From Bacillota bacterium (GTDB lineage Bacteria; Bacillota; Clostridia; Christensenellales; UMGS416), in NCBI GenBank assembly GCA_023410875.1, contig JAEYPH010000012.1, forward strand, positions 1 to 64,000: a stretch of DNA of 64,000 nucleotides, in the 5' to 3' direction. Below the pieces are notes generated by a model that saw only the letters and a program-made list of their open reading frames with translations, did no database searches and had not been told where the DNA came from. This document shows, in pieces, positions 43,840 to 52,700 of this stretch. Numbering within the stretch: position 1 is the first letter of the stretch; every line of letters begins with the position of its first letter. A program made the translations under genes and the position numbers.

Positions 43840-44643
43840 TTGAGCCTATTGATGCGCCCGCTGTTTTCCGGCAGCAAGGGCAACGCCGCCTATGTGCAGG
43901 CCGGCGACGTGCGCCTGGTCGTGGATGCCGGCGTGTCCGCCTCACGCCTGGAGTGTGCGCTCAAGGAGATGGGTTGCGCGGCCGACCGGTTGGACGGCAT
44001 CCTCATAAGCCACGAGCACAGCGACCACATCAACGGCCTCAACATATTCGCCGCCAAGCACGGCGTGAAGATTTACGCCAACGCCGAGACATGGCGGGAG
44101 ATGTCCCCCAAGCTGCTCCGGGTAGGCGCTCAGCAGCGGGTGGTCGTGGATTCCGGCAGCGATTTCTGCATCCGCGGACTCAATATAGAGACTTACGACA
44201 AGCCCCACGACGCCGTGCGCTCGTTGGGCTTCGGTTTTTATCACGGCGGCGTGCGCGGCGCCATCGTCACAGACCTGGGGTACATGCCCAAAACCCTGCT
44301 GCAGCGGCTGTGCGGCTGCCAGATGCTGCTGTTGGAAAGCAACTACGACGAGCAGATGCTGCTGTACGGCGGGTATCCCGAGTATCTGAAGCGCCGCATC
44401 CACGGCCGCCGGGGGCACCTGAGCAACGATGCCTGCGGCCAGGCGCTGTGCGAACTTGTGAACGCCGGCGCGCGCCAGGTGGCGCTGATGCACCTAAGCG
44501 AGGAGAACAACACGCCGGAGCGGGCGCTGGGCACCGTGGAGCACATTCTGCTGCAGGCCGGCCTGAGGCCGGGGCGCGATGTGCGCCTGCTGGCGGCCTC
44601 GCAGGCGGGGCCTTGTGAAGAGATGGAATCATCTGCCGTCTAG
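43840..44643 (+). CDS. walJ: MBL-fold metallohydrolase WalJ/YycJ
   Basis: A 267-residue metallo-beta-lactamase-fold protein. MRPLFSGSKGNAAYVQ opens it; the metal motif is ILISHEHSDHINGL; further ligands lie in IVTDLGYMP and LLLESNYDEQMLLYGGYP. The family (YycJ/WalJ) is near oriC in many Bacillota, in or beside the walRK cluster, and is linked to DNA mismatch handling or cell-wall coordination. The start is TTG 43840 with GGAGGA six bases before it. walR, walK, walH and walI are absent here. Confidence 0.9.
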   Translation: MSLLMRPLFSGSKGNAAYVQAGDVRLVVDAGVSASRLECALKEMGCAADRLDGILISHEHSDHINGLNIFAAKHGVKIYANAETWREMSPKLLRVGAQQRVVVDSGSDFCIRGLNIETYDKPHDAVRSLGFGFYHGGVRGAIVTDLGYMPKTLLQRLCGCQMLLLESNYDEQMLLYGGYPEYLKRRIHGRRGHLSNDACGQALCELVNAGARQVALMHLSEENNTPERALGTVEHILLQAGLRPGRDVRLLAASQAGPCEEMESSAV

Positions 44644-44666
44644 CGGCAGGCAAAGGAGAATGTACT

Positions 44667-44993
44667 ATGCTATACGAACTGCGCATCTACCACATGCACC
44701 CGGGCCGGATGGCCGCCATCCACAAGCGGTTCTCCGAGGTCACCATGGGGCTGTTCCGCCGGCACGGCATCCACGTGTGCGATTTCTGGACCGACGCCGA
44801 CGGCGGTGAGCGGCTGTACTATGTGTGCGCCTTTGCCGACCGCGCCGAACGCGACGCGGCCTTCGCGGCCTTCGGGGCGGACCCCGACTGGCAGAACGCC
44901 TTTACGGCCTCCCACGCCGACGGGCCCATCGTGGAGCGGGTGGAGAGCTACTTCATGAACCGGGTGGAGTATGTGAAGCCGGAGTGGAAATAA
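44667..44993 (+). CDS. NIPSNAP family protein
   Basis: 108 residues with MLYELRIYHMHPGRMAAIHK, LFRRHGIHVCDFWTD, RLYYVCAFADRAERDAAFAA and DPDWQNAF, the dimeric alpha/beta-barrel pattern of NIPSNAP proteins. Function unknown. AAAGGAG precedes the ATG; it follows walJ by 23 bases and is likely co-transcribed. Confidence 0.85.
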   Translation: MLYELRIYHMHPGRMAAIHKRFSEVTMGLFRRHGIHVCDFWTDADGGERLYYVCAFADRAERDAAFAAFGADPDWQNAFTASHADGPIVERVESYFMNRVEYVKPEWK

Positions 44994-45013
44994 AGGGCTG
45001 TTGGATTTGCTGA

Positions 45014-45037
45014 GGGAGCCGGGTGCTCCCTTTTTTA
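45014..45037 (+). terminator. terminator of walJ-NIPSNAP
   Basis: GGGAGC and GCTCCC form a short stem followed by TTTTTTATT. Confidence 0.8.
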
Positions 45038-45154
45038 TTAGGAAAGAAGGGGATGGTGAGTAGGAACCGAAGGTTCCGACCAGCCGTTGCGGTCTTCGGG
45101 CCGCAAGAGACGTAATATACGAGAATTACCTGAATATTATTTATTTCTATAAAA

Positions 45155-45220
45155 GATGGGGCCGAAGGTTTCCAAAGGGCGATCGGAAAGCCCTTTGGTC
45201 GCGCCCGCAGGCGTGAAATC
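45155..45220 (+). repeat. repeat family A, copy 4
   Basis: GATGGGGCCGAAGG, hairpin 1 CCAAAGGGC/GCCCTTTGG and hairpin 2 CGCGCC-CGCA-GGCGTG, where a G-U pair keeps the stem. Two more short hairpins (GGAACC/GGTTCC and TTGCGG/CCGCAA) lie at about 45065-45110. The gap from 45038 to the sigma-factor gene holds no other feature. Confidence 0.85.
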
Positions 45221-45325
45221 CTAATCCTTGCCATGAAATTGCGGTTGATATTTATGATAAACTTGTCCCATCAGATGAACCAAACCGGTTTTCACGGAGA
45301 TAACAAAGCGAAGGAGGTGATGCGG

Positions 45326-45880
45326 ATGCAGGTGCAGGACATGGACGCCCTGGTGGACGCCCATGGCACGGCGGTGTACCGCTTTTGCCTTCGGCTGAGC
45401 GGCTGCAGCCAGGAGGCCGACGACCTGTTCCAGCAAACCTTCCTGCGGGCCACGGAGCTGTGCGAGCGCATCGACCCGGGCGCCAACCCCAAAGCTTTCC
45501 TGTTCTCCATCGCCGCGCGCATGGCCCAGCGCCGGCGGGGCCTGCTCTCCCGCCGGCAGCGCATCGCCCCCACCCAATCGCTGGACGACTGCCGCGCCGG
45601 AGCGGCCCCGGATGCCCCAGACCCCCAACGGCTGGAGGACGGCGTGGCGCGCGATGAGCTGCGGGCCCTGACGCTGCGGGCCATCGACGGCCTGCCGGAC
45701 CGGCTGCGGCTGCCGGTCGTGCTCTTTTACGGCGAGGAGCTGTCGGTCGTGGAGATCGCGGGCATCCTTCACATCCCCCAGGGATCGGTCAAGAGCCGCC
45801 TGCACCGGGCCCGCACGCTGCTCAAGCAAAGATTGGAGGAGAACGGCTATGAATCGCAAACCGTCTTCGGCTCCACCTGA
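45326..45880 (+). CDS. ECF-type RNA polymerase sigma factor
   Basis: 184 residues. Region 2 is MDALVDAHGTAVYRFCLRLSG followed by EADDLFQQTFLRATEL; region 4 is LPDRLRLPVVLFYGEELSVVEIAGILHIPQGSVKSRLHRARTL in sense (helix-turn-helix near the end). The linker between them is Ala/Pro-rich. The second of two in-frame ATGs is taken, eight bases after AGGAGG. The next gene starts inside its 3' end, typical of sigma/anti-sigma pairs. The signal it responds to is unknown. Confidence 0.9.
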   Translation: MQVQDMDALVDAHGTAVYRFCLRLSGCSQEADDLFQQTFLRATELCERIDPGANPKAFLFSIAARMAQRRRGLLSRRQRIAPTQSLDDCRAGAAPDAPDPQRLEDGVARDELRALTLRAIDGLPDRLRLPVVLFYGEELSVVEIAGILHIPQGSVKSRLHRARTLLKQRLEENGYESQTVFGST

Positions 45881-46190
45881 CGAAATGCACGACCTGCTGC
45901 GCTCGGCGCTGGCCACCCAGGCCCGGCCGGATGCGGCGATGATCGCGCAGCTGCGCCGGCAGATGCGCGCCAAACAGGCCCGCCGCCCCGGCGCGCTGCC
46001 GCTGCTGGCGGCACTGGCCGGCACGGCCATGACGGCGGCGCTCGTGTTCGCGCTGACGGTGCTGTTCCCCAACCCGCCGTGGAAGCAGATCGTACAAATC
46101 ATGGGCGGTGTGTTTTGCGCCAGCACATGGCTTCTGGCCATCCTTAGCGCCAAATTAATGCCTGTGCATCAAGAAAGGGTATCGTTATGA
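45849..46190 (+). CDS. probable anti-sigma factor, small membrane protein
   Basis: 113 residues. The N-terminal 45 residues are hydrophilic (DEMHDLLRSALATQARPDAA, then Arg/Lys-rich), followed by two hydrophobic segments LPLLAALAGTAMTAALVFAL and VFCASTWLLAILSA. It begins inside the sigma gene (32-base overlap) and overlaps the next gene by four bases. Position and topology suggest an anti-sigma factor; there is no visible zinc (ZAS) motif, so this is inferred from context. Confidence 0.65.
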   Translation: MNRKPSSAPPDEMHDLLRSALATQARPDAAMIAQLRRQMRAKQARRPGALPLLAALAGTAMTAALVFALTVLFPNPPWKQIVQIMGGVFCASTWLLAILSAKLMPVHQERVSL

Positions 46191-47026
46191 ATTCGCTGTT
46201 GATATTGTTGCCTACGCTCTTCATCGTCGTGCTGTCCTTTGCGGCCATGGCCTTCCTGGGCGTGTGGACTTATCGCGATGCTCGGGCCCGGGGCCTGAAC
46301 GCGGTGCTGTGGTTGCTGGTGGTGCTGCTGGCCCCCAGCCTCATAGGTCTTATCATCTATCTGGCCGTGGGCCGCAACCAATCCACGGCGCTGTGCGCCA
46401 GCTGCGGCGGGGGCCTGTCGGCCAACGACCAGTTTTGCCCCAAGTGCGGCGCCGCCGCCCGGGGCGAGGGTGTGGACGGCGACCATGCGCTACGGCCCAT
46501 CGCCAGGGGCGGCAACCGTGGGCCGCTGATCGGCTTCTTCGTGTGCCTGGGGCTGACCGTGCTGCTGGTGCTGGCGATACTGGCCTCCGCCGTCCTGGCC
46601 CCGCTGCTTTACTTCGGCCACACGGGGTCCGTACGGGAGTTCCGAGAGTATGTCGCAGATGAGAACGTGTCCGCACCCAAGGGGATTATCGAGCGTGTTG
46701 CTGAATCCATGCAGGATGAGAACCTCTCCATCGGCGTCATCGAAAACAAGTTTAACAACGAGTGGAGCATTCGCTTCGCCGTGCTGGCCGGCCAGCCCAA
46801 CGCCGAGTTCAGCGTTGCGCAGGGTCAGCAGCTGGTCGTGAATAGCAAAAAGGCCAGCGGATCGCTGCATCTGATCATCTCCGACCCCGCAGGGGAACGC
46901 AACGAGATGCACGAGCTGACCGGCGGAGTGCAGCGCTTCACGCTGGAAGGGTTTGAGCCGGGCCAGATCAAGGTGGCGCTGATGGCCGAGGCCAAGGACG
47001 GCCAGATATCCATCGCGGTCAGGTGA
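46187..47026 (+). CDS. membrane protein with zinc ribbon, ECF operon
   Basis: 279 residues. Two N-terminal membrane segments form a PLDc_N-like part (VWTYRDARARGLNAVLWLLV, APSLIGLIIYLAVG), followed by a zinc ribbon CASCGGGLSANDQFCPKCG, a third membrane segment (LIGFFVCLGLTVLLVLAILA) and a C-terminal extracytoplasmic domain of about 130 residues with a beta-rich pattern. Function unknown. It is the third gene of the sigma operon by ATGA overlap, so it may be a sensor or target of that response. Confidence 0.75.
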   Translation: MNSLLILLPTLFIVVLSFAAMAFLGVWTYRDARARGLNAVLWLLVVLLAPSLIGLIIYLAVGRNQSTALCASCGGGLSANDQFCPKCGAAARGEGVDGDHALRPIARGGNRGPLIGFFVCLGLTVLLVLAILASAVLAPLLYFGHTGSVREFREYVADENVSAPKGIIERVAESMQDENLSIGVIENKFNNEWSIRFAVLAGQPNAEFSVAQGQQLVVNSKKASGSLHLIISDPAGERNEMHELTGGVQRFTLEGFEPGQIKVALMAEAKDGQISIAVR

Positions 47027-47054
47027 CAGCCAGCGTTCGGTCCATTCAGCCATG

Positions 47055-47089
47055 CAAAAAAGGGAGCCGTTAGGCGGCGCCCTTTTTTA
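47055..47089 (+). terminator. terminator of the ECF operon
   Basis: AAAAAAGGGaGCCG and CGGCGCCCTTTTTT form a stem with one bulge and a T-rich 3' arm. From here to 47275 the sequence turns AT-rich and shows no gene. Confidence 0.85.
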
Positions 47090-47275
47090 TTGAACCATGA
47101 GTAATAACTTTTGGTCTGCATTTTTTTCCATATCTAACTGGGAAAGCTGTTTTAGCTGATCACGTTTGCCGAAAATAACGGCGGAAACCTGCGCCTTGCT
47201 ATTTTCTTTGCCAATCCAGAAATATAAGAGGCGAAGAACAACAGAAGCGGTCAATGGGGAGTGGATGCAGATATA

Positions 47276-47974
47276 TCAATTCTCAATAACCGTTAAAACA
47301 TCGCCAGTCCTAATAAGCATTTCTTTGTTCCTAAATAACACGGTCATATTTTCATCCGTTACCGCAATAATATCAGTCGATGGCAACCAATCCACGAAGA
47401 CATCCCCAGAGAAGATAGTCCTTGAGTAGTCACTACGCCTAAGCTTAATGGCACATTTCTTTCCTGTGAACAATTTGTAGGGATTATCGCCATTTTTCAA
47501 ATCGAAGGTTTCTACCGCACCAAAAGATGCCGCTTTTTTCTCGCTTATCTTCGCCTCCGACATTACTTGGATATCAGAGATTTTTATTACTCCCTTATTT
47601 CTTACACTCTTTTTCCCATTCATTTCAAAAAATACATAATCATCATTCATGGCGATAACCGCAGCTAAAGGGATTGCCCCCAAACCTCTATCCTGCAGCA
47701 AAAGCGATACCCATTTGCCTAAGAACGGCTGATATGGATTGGAAACTGCTTGTCGACATGGCACTGACTGACTTGCAATCTCATCTCTCAATAGATAATC
47801 TAAATCAACACCTAATACACGGCAAAGCACCAGCAATTTTTCTGTTTCGGGATAGCCCTGCCCCAATTCCCACTTAGAAACCGACTGCCGTGTGATACTG
47901 CATTTTTCCGCTAATTGCTCTTGGGAAAGACCGCTTGCTTTCCGAAGCTCATACAGCTTTTCGCCAAAGGTCAT
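47276..47974 (-). CDS. XRE-family transcriptional regulator
   Basis: 232 residues. Residues 4-58 form a Cro/CI helix-turn-helix: LYELRKASGLSQEQLAEKCS, ITRQSVSKWELGQGYPETEK. The C-terminal 160 residues carry no recognised domain, with beta-rich segments such as AVIAMNDDYVFFEMNGKK. AAGGAG precedes the ATG. The gene is AT-rich relative to its surroundings. It may control the divergent small membrane-protein gene (inference). Confidence 0.85.
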   Translation of the reverse strand: MTFGEKLYELRKASGLSQEQLAEKCSITRQSVSKWELGQGYPETEKLLVLCRVLGVDLDYLLRDEIASQSVPCRQAVSNPYQPFLGKWVSLLLQDRGLGAIPLAAVIAMNDDYVFFEMNGKKSVRNKGVIKISDIQVMSEAKISEKKAASFGAVETFDLKNGDNPYKLFTGKKCAIKLRRSDYSRTIFSGDVFVDWLPSTDIIAVTDENMTVLFRNKEMLIRTGDVLTVIEN

Positions 47975-48169
47975 TTCATCAACTCCTTAATATTATGTAA
48001 AAATAGAATACACGCACAGCGTTGTTTTTGCTACCAATCAAGCGTTGCACTTTCGCAACTTGAATGTGCAATCCATCAAAATAGTGGGGTATGTCCTATA
48101 TTATAACAGATGGAATAGCGTACAAACATTTGCGATACCACGCCCAAGCCATCGAACCTCTTGTGAGAT

Positions 48170-48197
48170 ATTGGAGCGCAGCGAAGTATCCCCTGAG
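48170..48197 (+). repeat. fragment of repeat family C
   Basis: GGAGCGCAGCGAAGTATCCC matches the core of the family C repeats before soj. It lies in the 380-base AT-rich gap between the XRE gene and the small membrane protein; a TATTATAA at about 48110 may be a -10. No gene is seen in the gap. Confidence 0.45.
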
Positions 48198-48357
48198 AAA
48201 GAAGGTCGCCTGAGAGGCATTCTTTGTGCACAAATCGCAGGGCAGAGCACCTTCATCCGCCGAAAACGACATCTCTGGCAACAGGTCTATCCCAAATGCA
48301 AAGCATCGTGTATTGTATGGTCATCATCTATTACGGAAACGGCTGCGAGGAAAGACC

Positions 48358-48708
48358 ATGAGATGGAGTAAAAAAGAAAAAAACATTCTTGCACTGGCAT
48401 ACTTCGTCCGGTATGGGTACATTGCGCTGATGTTTGCTTTGATTTTTATTATGGGTTTGCTTCAGCTCAGAACGGTTGCTAAATATTTCTTTTGCATCGC
48501 GATCATATTAGACGGCGTATATTATCTGGTTGGGAGGAAATTGAAGTTCAAGCACCTATACTGTGCCATGCAGAACGCATACCACCAAGAAATGACGCCG
48601 CACAACTCTGGAAACTATCCTTCGCGAATGGAGAGGGATATATTTCTAATCGGAATCCTGTTCATTGGCCTAGGTACACTTGGAATCCTCGCGCTTTTAT
48701 TTTTATGA
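48358..48708 (+). CDS. hypothetical small membrane protein
   Basis: 116 residues, not recognised. Two hydrophobic segments near the N-terminus (YIALMFALIFIMGLL, YFFCIAIILDGVYYL), a hydrophilic middle rich in His/Asn, and a third segment at the C-terminus (IFLIGILFIGLGTLGILALL). GAGGAAAG precedes the ATG. AT-rich, like the XRE gene next to it; the pair may be one acquired module. Confidence 0.65.
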   Translation: MRWSKKEKNILALAYFVRYGYIALMFALIFIMGLLQLRTVAKYFFCIAIILDGVYYLVGRKLKFKHLYCAMQNAYHQEMTPHNSGNYPSRMERDIFLIGILFIGLGTLGILALLFL

Positions 48709-48738
48709 ATGAATAATCACAGCACAGTATCTTATAGA

Positions 48739-48770
48739 AAAAGAGCAAGGCAACACAGCCTTGCTCTTTT
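48739..48770. terminator. bidirectional terminator
   Basis: AAAAGAGCAAGGC and GCCTTGCTCTTTT form a 13-bp stem between two convergent genes. Confidence 0.9.
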
Positions 48771-48792
48771 GATACGCTCCGTACTCGTGCGT

Positions 48793-49674
48793 TTAGTATT
48801 CCCCGCTCATGCACAGCTTCAGGTGCTCCAGCGCCTGGCGCATGTAGCGGCGGGGGTTGTCGGTGAACTCCACCTCGACGGACACGTTGCCCGTGTAGCC
48901 GATGTTTTTAAGGGCTGTGAGCACCGCCGTGTAATCCACAAAGCCCACGCCGCAGGGCAGGTTGCCACGGGTCAGGCCGTCGCTGTCCTTGGCGTGCACG
49001 TTGAAGATGCGGTCCTTGCCCAGCATATAGATGGCGGTCTCCACGTCGATGTGCTGGTTCATCAAATGGGCGGTGTCCAGCTGGATGCCCAGGTTGGGGC
49101 GGTTGGCGTCCTCCAGCAGCTTGAGCATGGCGTGGGGCGTGGAGCACAGAGAGCCGGGGAAGCACTCCATGGCGATGCGCAGGCCGTATTCGGCGGCGAT
49201 GTCGCAGGCTTTGGCGATCATGGTCGTGAAGAGGCTCCAGTCCTTGGCCCAGCTATAGTCGGCGGGCAGGTTGGTGGCGCGCTTCTCCGAAGGGGAGCCG
49301 GCGCGGTTGGGCCGTGCGCCAAAGGGGCCGGGGATGATGCAGGAGATCGTGCCGCAGCCCATGGCCTTCGCGGTGAGCGCGCACTTGCGGAACAGCTCCA
49401 GCTGGCGGGCCTGGGCGTCCGGGCAGGGGTTGTTCCATTCGCCGCTCTGGAACACCAGGCCGCCGGTCACAAGGCCGATGGCGCGGGCGTGTTCGCCGAT
49501 GGAGCGGCTGACTTCCTCGGTAAAGAAGCCCTCCAGAGACTCCGGCGTGGTCAGATAATCCACGATGTCAAAACCCAGGGCCTTGACCTCATCGGCGATG
49601 AGCTGCAGGCTGCCGGGCGTGGGCATGTCTTCGGGCGTGGGCGTCCAGCCCCAGGCAACGGAACCGATCTTCAT
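48793..49674 (-). CDS. sugar phosphate isomerase/epimerase (TIM barrel)
   Basis: A 293-residue xylose isomerase-like TIM-barrel protein. MKIGSVAWGWTPTPEDMP begins it; the metal-site residues fall in IAMECFPGSLCS, IQLDTAHLMNQ, NVHAKDSDGL and VSVEVEFTDNPRR. Third such gene in the window, and not closely similar to the other two. AAGGAGG precedes the ATG at 49674. The substrate is unknown; inosose dehydratase-like or ketose epimerase roles are typical. Confidence 0.82.
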   Translation of the reverse strand: MKIGSVAWGWTPTPEDMPTPGSLQLIADEVKALGFDIVDYLTTPESLEGFFTEEVSRSIGEHARAIGLVTGGLVFQSGEWNNPCPDAQARQLELFRKCALTAKAMGCGTISCIIPGPFGARPNRAGSPSEKRATNLPADYSWAKDWSLFTTMIAKACDIAAEYGLRIAMECFPGSLCSTPHAMLKLLEDANRPNLGIQLDTAHLMNQHIDVETAIYMLGKDRIFNVHAKDSDGLTRGNLPCGVGFVDYTAVLTALKNIGYTGNVSVEVEFTDNPRRYMRQALEHLKLCMSGEY

Positions 49675-49727
49675 GGGTGCCTCCTTAAGCAAAAGGTGTG
49701 TTGTCACAGGAAGCGCGACAACGAAGT

Positions 49728-52700
49728 TTACATGTAAACACCTTTGTCTATTCTAACACCACACGCGGCGCAAAAGAAGCCGTCAGACGATATTTTTGTG
49801 CCGCACTTCGTGCAATACCGGGCATTGGAGTCCGGCGTCGCCGGCGGCTGCGGGTGCTCATCCTGGCCCGGAGCGGGCTCGTTTACATGGGAACCCGCCG
49901 AATCCACGGCGGCACTCTGCCCCTGTTTCGCCTTGCCGCCCGTGAGAATGCGGTAGTTGGCATAGCCGCATAACAACAACGCAATGGCGGGGGCCACCAT
50001 TTGCAAAGACAAGCACACTGCTGTCACAGCGATGAGGGCAACGGCGCTGGAGAATATGGTGATCTTTCTGGCCGAGGGTTTAGGCATGGGCGTCTTCCTG
50101 ACGGCGTAACGATAGATCAGGATGGGCACGGTATAGAGCAGGATTGTCAGGATGGCGCCCACCATAAACGCAAGCATCATCATCGAAAGGTCCATCACTC
50201 TGCCCACCAGGGGCTCCCATCTCTTCCACAGGGAAGGCGCGGAATCCACATTGGCGCTTTGCGCCTGCGTCGCTGTGGGTTGCACCGCCGGCGACGGGGA
50301 GGCGGCGGCAGAGGAATCAAACACCGCTGTGTCCACGATGGTTTTGAGGGTTGCCTGCTGTTCCAGGCTGACTGGGCCGTTATAGTTGTTCAGTGTCAGG
50401 CGGATCACCCGGCCTCCATGCAGCGTCAGATACTCCACAGCGCAAACAGGAAGATCGGCGTCTGGCAATTCGTACCTCGCCCTGATATAGACCGCCTGCG
50501 GTGTCGTATAGCGCCCGAGGTCCAGTTTCTCTGCGCCTTTGCGGGTGTACGCCGAGCGCAGGAAGTCCTCCGCCGCCTGCAGCACCTCCGGGGATAAGGA
50601 GGACGCCCCATCGAATGCCTGGGCGCCCTCGGCGGTGCACAGTGCCGCCTCGATCGCATAGGCCCAATCGGTCTCTATGGCGTCCAGATACACGTTCTGC
50701 TCGCGATGGTAAGATTCCAAATCCTCCACATCCAAATCCAGCAGCAAAAGATTGGGGTCTTTGGGATCGATGTTCGGCCCGAAGACGACCAGATCGTCGG
50801 GCATGGTCAGCGTCAGGCCAAGTTCAGGGATTGTGTGGGTGCCGCCTACCGAAGAGAGTGCGGCCGGCCGTGATGGCGGCGGCGGTGTGGGCAGCACCGA
50901 GGGAGCGGGAGAGCCGGCTGCCGCCGGGGCAAACACGGCGGAATCCACGATGCCGTGGAGCAGGGCTTCGCGCTCCTGGGTGATTGGTCCGTCGTAGTTG
51001 AAAAGGCCCAGTGTATAGGTTTTGCCGTTATATACCGTTTCGTATTGCAGGGTGTGGTATACCGCGTCTCCCTGCCCGCCCTTATACCGCAGGACCAGGA
51101 AGGTTGCCTGTGGCGCCGCGTATCGTGCGATGGAAAGATCGCTGTAACTGGAATCCATGGCATAGTACTCGCGGTACGAGTCTTCTATTGCCTGCAATTC
51201 ATCGGCGGACATGGACGCATAATCGGACTCCCCGCCGGTGATGGTGTTCATTATAACGTGAATATTAAAATTGCCGTCAGGACTCATGGCCTGCATGTAA
51301 AGGCTTTCGTTCTTGCTGCAGTGCGCGGCCCACTCATCGGCGGAAAACCCGCCGCGCTTAAGCTCCGGGTTGTCGGGGCTCATGCCCCGCGTCAGCACAA
51401 TCAGCTCAGGGGGAACTCTCAGCGTCAGGCCCAGCTCCGGGAGCGTGTGGGTCCCGCTGCCATCCGCCGGCTGCGGTGCCGGCGAGGGTGTGAGCGGTGT
51501 CGCGGCGGGGGAAGCGGCTGCCGGCGGGGCAAACACGGCGGAATCCACGATGGCGCGCAGCAAGGCCTCCTGCTCTGGCGTGACCGGCTTGCCGTAGCTG
51601 TAGAGACACAGGTTGATGGAATACCCCTCGGATATCGTCTGGTATTGCACGGTATGATAGGGGGAGCCGTTGTGTACTTCCTGATACCGGAGGATGAAAT
51701 ATATAGCCTGTGCCGTATGATACCGATCGACGGAAAAGCCCTGTACATCGGAAAACGCTTTGCGATAAAGGCCCTCTATGTCCTTGAGCTCCCCTTCGGT
51801 GGACAAGTTATAATTTTGAAACGATTTCGAATTCTCATCAGTGTACACGTCTACAGCGATGTCAAAATCGAAGTCCTGGGCGTCCAACGCCCGCAGATAG
51901 AGTTTTTCACTCTCACGGCATTGCTGGGCCCACTCGTCGGCGGTGAACCCGCTGCGCCTAAGCTCCGGGTCATCGGGGGCCATGCCCCGCGTCAGCACGA
52001 TCAGGTCGGCAGGCAGTTTCAGCGCCAGGTTCGCTTCCCGGATCGTATGGGTCTTGGTGCCCGCGGCGGCAGCCGTGGCCGTGGGGCGCGGCGTTACGGC
52101 GGGAGAGGCGGCTGCCGCAGGGGCGTACACGGCGGTATCCACAATCCCCTGCAAAATGGCCTGCTGCTCCCGGGTGGGCGCCCCGTTGTAGCAGTAAATT
52201 TCCAAATAGATGGCCTGCCCGCGATGGACCGTCTGGTACTGTATGGTCCAGTACCGCAAATCGCCCTCGCTCTCATTGTACCGGACTTCGATGTAGGGCA
52301 TCTGGGTCGTATCATGGCGCTGGACGGACAGGTCGCGATACCCTAAGGATTCGTAATGTGCGCGCATGGAGTCCATTTCCTGCTGCAAGCGGGCGGCAGA
52401 CATGCCCGCTAGATCCTCATAGGGCCGCGAGTTCGGACTGGTTTCCATGGTGAGCGTGATGTCGTAGCTCCAGTCCGGATCCATAACCCGCATATAGTAG
52501 TTCTTTTCGCGGTATTCCCGGGCCCACTCGTCAGCGGTAAACCGGCTGCGCTTCAGCTGCGGGTCGTCGGGTTTTGTGTCCCGCGTCAGCACAATCAGCC
52601 CGGTGGGTATTTTCAGCGTCAAGCCCATCTCCTGGATCACATAGGTCTGGGTATCGGCGGCATAAGCCATTGCGGGCAGCGCCAGGGTCAGCACGAGCAC

